Part shown: one piece after another, positions 1 through 7,131 of the stretch
How positions within the stretch are numbered: position 1 is the stretch's first letter
How the letters are laid out: every line of letters begins with the position of its first letter
Source of the DNA: Sinomonas gamaensis
Lineage (GTDB): Bacteria; Actinomycetota; Actinomycetes; Actinomycetales; Micrococcaceae
NCBI RefSeq assembly: GCF_005876955.1
Contig: NZ_SSCL01000009.1
Coordinates: forward strand, 1-64,000
Direction: 5' to 3'
DNA length: 64,000 bases
Made by a program: the position numbers and the translations under genes
The notes under the pieces: generated by a model
Databases searched by the model: none
Seen by the model: the letters and a program-made list of their open reading frames with translations, nothing else
Told to the model about the DNA's origin: nothing

Positions 1-848
1 TGGACGATGCTGGCCACCGTCAGCACCTCGTACTGCTTCCCCGGATCCGTGATCCCATCCTTCTTGAGCTCATCGACCGTGCCCGAGACCAGCGCAGTGA
101 GGATGTCCTTCGCCGAAGTCCCCACCGGGAACCGGTACTCCCCCGGCGCCAGATACCCCTCCAGGTTCTTCGCCTGCGCCGGCAGCCCGAACTGCCCCGG
201 CTGGGCATTGAGCTTGTCCAGGTCCTTCCGGTCCACCCCCGCCGACTTCGCGATGATGTCCAGCGACTCATTCACCCGCAGCCCAGCACTGAGCGCGAAA
301 TACATCACCTTCGCGCTGTCCCCCGCCAGCACCTGCGCCGCATCCGAGGACTTCATCTGCTTCTTGAACGTGAAATCACCCGGATGGATCTTTCCGCCGG
401 CGTCGCCGAAGGCGCGGACAAACGTGTCTGCGTCGGCGACGACGCCGTCCTTCTGCAGTTCCTGCGCGATGGTGAGGACGCCATCGCCCTGCTGGACGGT
501 GACCACGACCTCACCTGACCCCGGGCCGGGGTAGTCCCTGATCTTGTCCATGCCGAGGACCGAGCGCAGTGCCAGGGCACCCACAACGGAAGCACCGATG
601 ACCAGCGCTATCGCAACGGCCATGGCGATCGCGGCATGGCGGAAGGCCCGATGGGGCCGCCTCGAGCGAGGCTTCAAAGCGCGCGCGGCGGACCTCTCGG
701 CAGCAGGCTCCGAGGTGAGAGCGGGGTGCACGGAGTCCCCCTGCGCCTCCGTTCCGACAGGGCCGGTGGCCGAGGTCGTTGGGGCGCCAGAGGACGGTTC
801 TTGACTCCTGGGGGTGTTCACCCGGGTGGGGGCTCCTGTCTCGTTCAC
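1..848 (-). CDS. mltG: Endolytic transglycosylase MltG (YceG-like), C-terminus cut by window edge
   Basis: MltG-family enzymes are membrane-anchored peptidoglycan lytic transglycosylases that cut nascent glycan strands at the cytoplasmic membrane. Read on the minus strand, the protein has a Ser/Thr/Pro-rich cytoplasmic head of about 75 residues, one membrane segment (AIAMAVAIALVIGASVVGAL), then the YceG opening with GDGVLTIAQELQKDGVV and PGEYRFPVGTSAKDIL. The catalytic C-terminal half lies beyond position 1. I chose the GTG at 848 because the frame is closed by TGA just upstream; its ribosome site is weak. In many actinobacteria ruvX precedes mltG, but here an unknown gene does. Identity is firm, the exact start is not. 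Confidence 0.85.
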   Translation of the reverse strand, partial: MNETGAPTRVNTPRSQEPSSGAPTTSATGPVGTEAQGDSVHPALTSEPAAERSAARALKPRSRRPHRAFRHAAIAMAVAIALVIGASVVGALALRSVLGMDKIRDYPGPGSGEVVVTVQQGDGVLTIAQELQKDGVVADADTFVRAFGDAGGKIHPGDFTFKKQMKSSDAAQVLAGDSAKVMYFALSAGLRVNESLDIIAKSAGVDRKDLDKLNAQPGQFGLPAQAKNLEGYLAPGEYRFPVGTSAKDILTALVSGTVDELKKDGITDPGKQYEVLTVASIV

Positions 849-907
849 GCGGCGTCGCAGCGCAACAAGAAAGATACCCGCTCATGGAGTCATCCAAACA
901 TCAGGAA

Positions 908-1309
908 CTATCGGTGCACCGAGTCGATGATCACCCGCACGCCGCCGGACGCCGTCGTCCTGATCCGCCGCCTCGACTCGCCCAGATACCCGAGCGGAAG
1001 CTGCCTGGACCCACCCCGCCCGTCGTTGCCGGAGCGCCCCCGATAATGCCGCACCGTAGCCTGGGCGATGAGCAGGACCTGCCGCTGCTGGTGGGAGAGC
1101 CCGTCCCAGGCGTCGGAACTCATCGCAGCGATGGCCTGGCCGACAATCTCAGCCTGAGATTCTTCGTCTCTGGCCTCGATCCCGGTGGGCGGCCCGGCGG
1201 CACCGTCGGTCAAGCCACAAGCCCTGAGGACCCTCAGAGCATCGATCACGATTGCACGTTCTGCGTACACCTTTCCTCCCCCGAGTGTTGCCTTCCCCCA
1301 ATGATTCAA
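908..1309 (-). CDS. Hypothetical protein, 133 aa
   Basis: I do not recognise a family. The predicted protein is soluble, with an N-terminal half that reads as amphipathic helices (ERAIVIDALRVLRACGL, then QAEIVGQAIAAMSSDAW and QRQVLLIAQATVRHYRG) and a basic, glycine- and arginine-rich tail. It has no signal peptide or membrane segment. It runs in the same direction as mltG, 59 bp upstream of it, so the two could be co-transcribed. Codon choice is GC-rich but less strict than in neighbouring conserved genes, so it could be a fast-evolving gene or a chance frame. I lean toward a real gene because the reading is uninterrupted and the helices are regular. Confidence 0.5.
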   Translation of the reverse strand: MNHWGKATLGGGKVYAERAIVIDALRVLRACGLTDGAAGPPTGIEARDEESQAEIVGQAIAAMSSDAWDGLSHQQRQVLLIAQATVRHYRGRSGNDGRGGSRQLPLGYLGESRRRIRTTASGGVRVIIDSVHR

Positions 1310-1425
1310 GTCTGCGCGCGGGCCAATGCCCGAGTCTTGAGTAGCGGCTACTCGATTCCGCGCGGCCGGTCACGCGCAATCACCTAAGTACTCACCTGCC
1401 GCCTCGAGAACCAGCGGCTGGAAGA

Positions 1426-2667
1426 ATGGGAGCCATGCCCACCGGCCGCACTCCCGCACAAGAACGCCCGCCCATTCTCCGGCCCTGGCACTTCGTGCTC
1501 GCCTTCGGGATCGTGAGCCTGCTGGCGGACATGGTCTACGAAGGGGCGCGCAGCATCATCGGCCCCTACCTGGGGACGCTCGGGGCGAGTGCCGCCGTCG
1601 TCGGCCTCGTTGCGGGGGCGGGGGAATTCATCGGCTACGGTCTCCGCGTTGTCTCGGGTTATGCGGTGCGCCAGACCGCCCACTATTGGGCGTGGACCAT
1701 CACGGGCTACGCCTTGACCGTCCTCAGCGTCCCGTTCATCGGGGCGACCGGCGCGATCGCCCCGGCCCTTCTCCTCTATGGCACCGAGCGTCTCGGCAAG
1801 GCCGTGCGCTCCCCCGCCAAGGACACCCTCCTCTCGCACGCCTCGACCAGCACGGGTCGCGGCAGCGCCTTCGGCGTGCACCAAGCGCTCGACCAGACGG
1901 GCGCGATGCTCGGCCCCCTGCTCCTCGCCGCCGTCCTCGCGTGGCGCGAGGGCGACTATCGCCTCGCCTTCGGCGTCCTCGCCGTGCCCGGGGTGCTCGT
2001 ACTCGCCCTGCTCTTCTGGCTGCGGTCCCGCGTACCCGACCCGGCCGCCTACGAGCACGGCACCGAGGCAGCGGAGAGCTCGCAAGAACAGCGGACGACG
2101 ACGGAGCCCGCCTCCCGCGCCTCCCTCCCCGCGCGCTTCTGGCAATACACGGCGGCTGTCGCCGTGCTGTCCTTCGGCGTCGCTCCGTTCCCGCTCATGG
2201 CGTTCCACGCCCAGACCACGGGGCTCCTGAGCGACGCCCTGGTGCCGGTGGTTTTCGCGGTGGCGATGGCGGTCGACGGGCTCAGCGGCCTGGTTGTCGG
2301 CCGGATCTACGATCGGCGCGGTCCACTCGTCCTCCTCGCGGTCCCGGTCGCGGCGGCCGTCGCGGCGATCGCGTTCGGCAACACGGCGGCCCTCGTGTGG
2401 ACGGGCGCGGCCGTGTGGGGAGTCGTCAACGGCGTCCTGGATTCCACGGTCAAGGCCGTCATCACCGAGCTCGTTCCCTCAAGCTCCCGCGCGGTCGCCT
2501 TCGGGTGGCTCGCCCTTGTGCGCGGCCTGGGCCTGCTCGTGGCGGGCGGCATCCTCGGAGCGGCCTACGGAATCCAACCCGGCGTCGCCGTCGTCGTCAT
2601 TATTGCGGCGAACCTGGTTGCCTTCGCGGGCCTCGCCTGGGTGCTCGGGAGGATGCGGCGGCGCTGA
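1426..2667 (+). CDS. MFS transporter
   Basis: This is a major facilitator superfamily permease of 413 residues with about 11-12 hydrophobic segments, the usual length. The N-terminal domain carries the segment VSLLADMVYEGARSIIGPYL and the inter-domain loop is hydrophilic (about residues 205-235, PDPAAYEHGTEAAESSQEQR). The loop after the second-half start has GRIYDRRGP, a match to the MFS loop motif between helices 8 and 9. The substrate cannot be read from the sequence. Two ATGs (1426 and 1435) are possible; GGGAG lies directly before the second. It is convergent with the CDF transporter gene, with only 6 bp between the stops. Confidence 0.85.
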   Translation: MGAMPTGRTPAQERPPILRPWHFVLAFGIVSLLADMVYEGARSIIGPYLGTLGASAAVVGLVAGAGEFIGYGLRVVSGYAVRQTAHYWAWTITGYALTVLSVPFIGATGAIAPALLLYGTERLGKAVRSPAKDTLLSHASTSTGRGSAFGVHQALDQTGAMLGPLLLAAVLAWREGDYRLAFGVLAVPGVLVLALLFWLRSRVPDPAAYEHGTEAAESSQEQRTTTEPASRASLPARFWQYTAAVAVLSFGVAPFPLMAFHAQTTGLLSDALVPVVFAVAMAVDGLSGLVVGRIYDRRGPLVLLAVPVAAAVAAIAFGNTAALVWTGAAVWGVVNGVLDSTVKAVITELVPSSSRAVAFGWLALVRGLGLLVAGGILGAAYGIQPGVAVVVIIAANLVAFAGLAWVLGRMRRR

Positions 2668-2673
2668 GCACCC

Positions 2674-3591
2674 TCAGTGGTGCAGCTGCTCCTGGTCGCG
2701 GTGGGCCGCGGTCTCGAGCTGGAAGGTTGAATGCTCCACCGGCAGGTCGAAATGCTCGGCGACGCACTGCTGGAGCTGGGCGAGGATCTCCTGTGAGTGC
2801 CCGTCCTTGAGACACTCGTCCCGGAGCGTCACGTGCCCCGTGATGACCGGAGTGCCGGTGCCGATGAGGGTCGCGTGCAGGTCGTGGACGTCCAGAACGT
2901 GTGGCAGGGCGAGGATGTGGTCGCGCACGCTGCGCAGGTCGAGGCCCTTCGGGGTGGCGGCGAGGAGGACATCCGCGGTTTCCTTGAGGAGTCGCAGCGT
3001 CCTCGGGACGATGAGCGCCCCGATGAGCAGCGAGACGAGGGCGTCGGCGCGCGTCCAGCCGGTCAGCGCGATCACGATGGCGGCGATGATCACTGCGGCC
3101 GAGCCAAGCGCGTCGTTGAGGACCTCGAGGAAGGCGGCCCTCAGGTTGAGGCTCGCCTTGCGGCCGCCCGCGAGGACCGCGAGGGCGACGGCGTTGCCCA
3201 CCAAGCCGATCACGCCGAACCAGAGCATGGCCGAGGAACCGACCTCGGGCGGCTCGATCAGTCGGCGGATGGCCTCGACGAGAACGAAGCCGCCGACCAC
3301 GAGCAGCAGCCCCGCCTGCAGGCCGGCAGCGAGGATCTCGGCGCGCTTGTAGCCCCAGGTCCGCTCGGGCGTGCGCGGCCGGAGCGCGAGCGACGCCGCG
3401 ATCAGGGCGATCACGAGCCCCGACGCGTCGGTGAACATGTGCCCCGCATCGGCCAGCAGGGCCAGCGACCCGGAGAACACGGCACCGACGGCCTCTGCGA
3501 TCAGGATCAGCACCGTCACGCAGAGGGCGGCGAGCAGCCGCTTGTGGTCGTCGGTCGCGTGGGCGTGCGAGTGGTCGTGGTGTCCGCTCAT
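2674..3591 (-). CDS. Cation diffusion facilitator (CDF) family metal efflux transporter
   Basis: CDF proteins export divalent metals (Zn, Co, Cd and others) from the cytoplasm by proton antiport. The protein begins with a His-rich tract (SGHHDHSHAHATDDHK), then six predicted membrane helices. The metal-site signatures are HMFTDASG in helix 2 (HxxxD) and LNDALGSAAV in helix 5 (NDxxx variant), followed by a cytoplasmic domain ending in HRDQEQLHH. The ATG at 3591 overlaps the stop of the upstream regulator (ATGA) and has GGAG 8 bases before it, so I prefer it to the GTG at 3600. Cotranscription with the metal sensor implies metal-induced expression. Confidence 0.9.
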   Translation of the reverse strand: MSGHHDHSHAHATDDHKRLLAALCVTVLILIAEAVGAVFSGSLALLADAGHMFTDASGLVIALIAASLALRPRTPERTWGYKRAEILAAGLQAGLLLVVGGFVLVEAIRRLIEPPEVGSSAMLWFGVIGLVGNAVALAVLAGGRKASLNLRAAFLEVLNDALGSAAVIIAAIVIALTGWTRADALVSLLIGALIVPRTLRLLKETADVLLAATPKGLDLRSVRDHILALPHVLDVHDLHATLIGTGTPVITGHVTLRDECLKDGHSQEILAQLQQCVAEHFDLPVEHSTFQLETAAHRDQEQLHH

Positions 3592-3914
3592 TGCGGGCAC
3601 TCCGGCACGTCACAGGTGCAGACGGATTCGACGGTCAGGATCACGCTCAGCAGATCCTCGAGCGCGTGGGCGAGCTTCTGGTCGGCGAGCTCGTAGCGGA
3701 CGCGCCGTCCCTCCGGCTCCGCGACCACGAGGCCGCAGTCGCGGAGGCACGCCAGATGGTTCGACAGCACTTGCCGGCTCACGCCAATCCCCTCGGCCAG
3801 ATCGCCCGAGTACGCCGGGCCGTCCTTGAGCCGCATCAGAACGGCCGACCGGGTGGGGTCTGCGAGGGCCTTCCCGAAGCGCGCCAGAACGCCGTTCGTC
3901 GTCAAGGTCTCCAC
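3588..3914 (-). CDS. ArsR/SmtB-family metal sensor, CmtR-like
   Basis: A 108-residue winged-helix repressor that should release DNA when it binds metal. The closest family I recall is mycobacterial CmtR (Cd/Pb sensor): the DNA-recognition helix here is SRQVLSNHLACLRDCGLVV, with Cys56 and Cys60 in the same HLxCLRxC arrangement that CmtR uses as ligands. The tail adds Cys99, Cys101 and Cys106 (SVCTCDVPECPQ), providing the third ligand and possibly more. The start is GTG. A palindrome overlaps the start codon, and TAAGGT lies 7 bases before it, so the mRNA may be leaderless. It heads a two-gene operon with the CDF exporter. Confidence 0.88.
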   Translation of the reverse strand: METLTTNGVLARFGKALADPTRSAVLMRLKDGPAYSGDLAEGIGVSRQVLSNHLACLRDCGLVVAEPEGRRVRYELADQKLAHALEDLLSVILTVESVCTCDVPECPQ

Positions 3915-3931
3915 CTGTAAAACCTTACAGG
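3914..3931. promoter_or_regulatory. Operator palindrome of the CmtR-like repressor
   Basis: CCTGTAA-AACC-TTACAGG is a perfect inverted repeat with 7-bp arms. It covers the GTG start of the regulator and the candidate -10 element on the minus strand. Its position and symmetry fit autoregulation by the ArsR-family protein; binding itself is inferred. Confidence 0.7.
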
Positions 3932-3944
3932 AGTTCGTGTAGCG

Positions 3945-4877
3945 TTACGACGGGTCAGCCCAGAACTCGGCCAGTCGTTCTGCGAGCGCGCGGCCCTGAT
4001 CGTAGCCGCCTCGGGCGGCTTGCGGCCGCGTCGAGGGATCCAAGGCGTTGGCGTCGAAGACGTCGCCCGCCCCGGCGTCCGGGAACACCGTTTCGACTCG
4101 GCTGCCGGCGGCGCGCAGTTCGCTGACCTGGGTGGTGAGGTCCATGCCCCACTCGAGCGGCATCCGCGTCCTGCCGCCGAACGGCGACATCACAAGCACC
4201 CGGCCATATCCGGCCGCCAGGTCCGCGTTCTCGCTGCGCCGGTAGCCGCCGTTGAGGTAGCGGTCCTCGCCGATGCGGTAGGGCATCATCGCCGAGGTGC
4301 TCGCGGCCACGGCATCCACGAGGTCGATTCCGCTGTTTCGGTCGAACGCGATTGGTTCCCCGGTTCGGGCATCGACGGCCGCGATGAGCACGAGCCGCTC
4401 GGGCCAGTCATGGTTGGCAAGCCGAGCGGCGACGATGTCTCGCCAGCGGGACGCGCTTGCGCCCTCAGACGCATCCGTGTCGAGGGCCGCGGCACCCAAC
4501 CTGCGGCGCATATCCGCGGGGCTCTCGGCAGAGGCGATGATGGCGTCCGACCATTCCATGTAGCTTGCGCCCGAAACCCTCGGAGCGGGTCCCCGTCCGG
4601 GACCGCCGGCGCGGGCGGGCGGCACCTCGGCGAGGATCGCCGCGTACAGCTCGGACGGCTGGGTCCCGCTGGTGATCTGGGCTGCGACCGTCGATCCGGC
4701 CGACGTCCCGACAATGAGATCGGCATTGGTGACATCGACCCCGGCCTCGGCGAGGCCAGCAATGAGGCCAATTTCCCAGGCGTTGCCGGCAGCGCCTCCG
4801 CCGGCGAGAACCAGGGCCCGCTTTGTGGGATGAGCCAGCGGGTGTGTGGGGTGAGAAGAAGATGGCGTGGTGTTCAT
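3945..4877 (-). CDS. Patatin-like phospholipase family protein
   Basis: Patatin-like proteins are Ser-Asp dyad lipid acyl hydrolases. Visible are the oxyanion loop GGGAAG (residues 26-31) and the nucleophile elbow GTSAG with Ser59. Where the family normally has DG[GA] with the catalytic Asp, this protein has LNGGY, with Asn209 in the expected position (codon AAC). It may therefore be catalytically impaired or use another acid. No signal peptide is seen; the protein should be cytoplasmic. Start ATG 4877 has GAAGGAAGA five bases before it. It is transcribed away from TetR-side genes and separated from the metal operon by 13 bp beyond the operator. Confidence 0.85.
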   Translation of the reverse strand: MNTTPSSSHPTHPLAHPTKRALVLAGGGAAGNAWEIGLIAGLAEAGVDVTNADLIVGTSAGSTVAAQITSGTQPSELYAAILAEVPPARAGGPGRGPAPRVSGASYMEWSDAIIASAESPADMRRRLGAAALDTDASEGASASRWRDIVAARLANHDWPERLVLIAAVDARTGEPIAFDRNSGIDLVDAVAASTSAMMPYRIGEDRYLNGGYRRSENADLAAGYGRVLVMSPFGGRTRMPLEWGMDLTTQVSELRAAGSRVETVFPDAGAGDVFDANALDPSTRPQAARGGYDQGRALAERLAEFWADPS

Positions 4878-5059
4878 GGGAGTCTTCCTTCGAAAGGTGC
4901 CTGTTCGGCGCTCCCAGTGGCGGCTAGTTCAGCCGCGGATCGTGGACGGCAGGGGAGCACCCATTGCGGATACTGCATTCATGGGTCTCACCTCCTGCTG
5001 GCAAATTCGCGACCAGATGGGACATTAGCACGCCAAGCAGCCCGTCGCGATGGCCGGAT

Positions 5060-5728
5060 TCACCGATCCCCCAGCAAATTCGCTCTCAACAGCGCCGCGA
5101 TGAATTCCCCATATCGCGAAGCACCCCAGCCCCTCTTGAGGACCAAGCTCTCGTAGAGCTCCGCCGTCGTACTCGCGAACATGACGTCCGCGGCGTCCTC
5201 GGCACTCAGCCCCACCCGAAGCAGCCCGCGGCCCACCAGCTGCCGCGCGTTGTGGAGCATGCGCCGGTACCGCGAGTCGTCGATTTCCCGGAGGAGGTCC
5301 GCCATGCCGGGGTGGCCGCTCGCGGCGGCGTCGCGGATGAGGAGGACGATCGGCGCGCCGATGGGGCTGATCTCGGCGGTGAAGCGGCCGAACTGGTCCA
5401 TGAGCGCCCGGGGATCGGTGGCAGTGAGCTGGGCCTGATCCGAGCGCTCCTCCGCGGGCGTCCCGCCTGCCCCCAGGAGGCTCTGCTCATGGATGGCCCG
5501 CACGAGTCCGGGCTTCCCGCCGAAATTCTTGTACACCGACTCGGGCGAGACGCCGGCGGCGCGAGCGATCTCCGCGATCGTCGTGGCCCCGTACCCCTTG
5601 TCGAGGAAGAGTTCGCGCGCTTTGGCGAGGACGTTACGGCGCGCTTCCTCGGCGAGGGCACGGCGGCGTGAGGCATCGTAGGCGCGCGCCTTGCCCGTGC
5701 GCTCTCCCCCATTGACCGCCGAACTCAC
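5060..5728 (-). CDS. TetR/AcrR family transcriptional regulator
   Basis: A 222-residue TetR-type repressor. The N-terminal helix-turn-helix is clear: ARELFLDKGYGATTIAEIAR followed by AAGVSPESVYKNFGGKPGL. The C-terminal ligand-binding part (about residues 80-220) is helical and family-unspecific. I place the start at the GTG at 5728, because the open frame continues upstream through the palindromic intergenic DNA and that extension looks non-coding. It is divergent from the SnoaL-like/NmrA-like pair, and a perfect palindrome lies 17 bp upstream of its start, so it probably controls itself and those genes. The inducer is unknown. Confidence 0.9.
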   Translation of the reverse strand: MSSAVNGGERTGKARAYDASRRRALAEEARRNVLAKARELFLDKGYGATTIAEIARAAGVSPESVYKNFGGKPGLVRAIHEQSLLGAGGTPAEERSDQAQLTATDPRALMDQFGRFTAEISPIGAPIVLLIRDAAASGHPGMADLLREIDDSRYRRMLHNARQLVGRGLLRVGLSAEDAADVMFASTTAELYESLVLKRGWGASRYGEFIAALLRANLLGDR

Positions 5729-5744
5729 CGGATCTACACTCCAA

Positions 5745-5766
5745 TCAATACAGCTAGCTGTATTGA
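5745..5766. promoter_or_regulatory. Perfect 22-bp palindrome, probable TetR operator
   Basis: The core CAATACAGCTAGCTGTATTG, flanked by T and A, is an uninterrupted palindrome between the TetR gene (start 5728) and the SnoaL-like gene (start 5804). Length, symmetry and location are those of a TetR-family operator controlling both directions. Confidence 0.75.
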
Positions 5767-5803
5767 AATCATAGCCTTCGCCCCTCTCATTCCGGAGCCC
5801 ACC

Positions 5804-6259
5804 ATGCAACCTGATGGCGGCCTCGGCCGCCTCCCCGAAGGGCCTGTCCGCCGCATGTTCGCCGCGGCCGCCCAGCACGATCTCGACGCCATGGTCCTCG
5901 AATTCGCCGAGGACTACGAGAACATCACTCCCGTCCACCCGGCCCGCAGCTTCCGCGGCCGGGAGCAGGTCCGTTCAAATTGGACGTCCATCTTTGCCGG
6001 CATTCCGGACCTGACCCTCGAGGTCCACGATGTCGCCGTCGACCCCGAGGGAAAGGTCTGGATCGAATGGGGTTCCACGGGAACCCGCCGCGACGGTGTC
6101 CGCATTGAGCAGGCCGGCGTCGCGATCTTCACGGTGCGCGACGACAAACTCGCCGTGGTGCGCTTCTACCTCGAACCCGTGGAATACGACTCCGGCGACG
6201 TCAACGCCGCCGTCCGCTCCGTGACCGCCGCGCAGGCTCCGGCGCCTTCCGCGCCATGA
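5804..6259 (+). CDS. SnoaL-like / NTF2-like fold protein
   Basis: A 151-residue protein with the alpha+beta cone pattern of the NTF2/SnoaL superfamily: an opening helix (RRMFAAAAQHDLDAMVLEFA), the segment FRGREQVRSNWTSIFAGIPD, and strands such as KVWIEWGSTGTRRDG and AGVAIFTVRDDKLAVVRFYL. The family includes small-molecule isomerases, cyclases, hydrolases and binding proteins, so the reaction cannot be named. Its stop overlaps the start of the next gene by 4 bp (ATGA), and both genes are divergent from the TetR regulator. Together they look like a small inducible module, perhaps for handling a toxic or xenobiotic compound. Confidence 0.8.
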   Translation: MQPDGGLGRLPEGPVRRMFAAAAQHDLDAMVLEFAEDYENITPVHPARSFRGREQVRSNWTSIFAGIPDLTLEVHDVAVDPEGKVWIEWGSTGTRRDGVRIEQAGVAIFTVRDDKLAVVRFYLEPVEYDSGDVNAAVRSVTAAQAPAPSAP

Positions 6260-7122
6260 TCCTGGTGGTTGGCGGCACCGGCCGCCTCGGGTCCGCGCTG
6301 GTTCCCCTTATTAAGGACGACGGCGAGCCCGTCCGCATCTTCGCGCGCGGCGCCTCGCTGCCGTTCCCAGAGCGAGCGGACGACGGCGTTGATCTCCTTC
6401 GCGGCGACCTCGCCTCTGCTGCGGATTGCGCCCGCGCGGTGGAGGGATGCCGGAAGGTCGTCTTTGCGGCGTCGGGATTCGGATTGAAGAAGGACGGCAG
6501 TCCGAGGACTGTCGATCGGGACGGGGCGCTGCAATTGATTCAGGCTGCGGCCAAAGCCCGGGTGGAACATCTGGTGATGATGTCCATGCACGGGGCCGCG
6601 CCAGATGGGCCCATCGAGTTCCTGAGGATGAAGGCGGCGGCCGAAAATGCTTTGCGGAGTTCGGGAATCGGCTGGACGACAATCCGAATGGGCGCGAATC
6701 TCGACCAATTCCTTGTGACCATGTCCGAGCAGCTGCCGACCAAGGGGCGCATCGTGGTCTTCGGCTCCGGCCAGGCGCCAGTCACGTTCACCTCAACTGC
6801 GGATGCCGCCGAATTGGTGCGCCGCGTTCTGCGCGAGGGATCGCTGAAAGGCCAAACGGTCGACTGGGGCACCGAGACGCACACCTTCAACGAGCTGGCG
6901 GACGCGATTCACTCCCGTTCGCCTCAGGCCTCAATTCAGCACATCCCGCTCGGCGCCCTGCGGCTCATGTCGGTCGCAGCCCGACCCTTCTCACCCTTCA
7001 TGGCCCGAATGTCGAAGGCAGCCCTCTGGATGAACAGCGGCGGGGCCGAGTTCGACATTCGACCGGGAAGGGAGCTGTACCCGGACATTCCGGTGGTGGG
7101 GTTGAGGCAGTTGGTTGGGTGA
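6256..7122 (+). CDS. NAD(P)-binding, NmrA-like SDR-family protein
   Basis: An atypical (extended) short-chain dehydrogenase/NmrA-like protein of 288 residues. The nucleotide-binding glycine motif GGTGRLG is at residues 6-12, immediately after the first strand, as in NmrA/HSCARG-type proteins. The central segment VEHLVMMSMHGAAPDGP replaces the Ser-Tyr-Lys catalytic set of classical SDRs, and no YxxxK is visible there, so it may sense or bind NAD(P)H or reduce an activated substrate. It is translationally coupled (ATGA) to the SnoaL-like gene and shares the TetR-controlled promoter. It ends 9 bp before the convergent ugd gene. Confidence 0.82.
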   Translation: MILVVGGTGRLGSALVPLIKDDGEPVRIFARGASLPFPERADDGVDLLRGDLASAADCARAVEGCRKVVFAASGFGLKKDGSPRTVDRDGALQLIQAAAKARVEHLVMMSMHGAAPDGPIEFLRMKAAAENALRSSGIGWTTIRMGANLDQFLVTMSEQLPTKGRIVVFGSGQAPVTFTSTADAAELVRRVLREGSLKGQTVDWGTETHTFNELADAIHSRSPQASIQHIPLGALRLMSVAARPFSPFMARMSKAALWMNSGGAEFDIRPGRELYPDIPVVGLRQLVG

Positions 7123-7131
7123 TCGTGCGAG

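Noticed and set aside
5729-5938. N-terminal extension of the TetR protein to an upstream start
   Set aside because: It would run through the perfect operator palindrome and into the SnoaL-like gene. GTG 5728 gives a normal TetR length.
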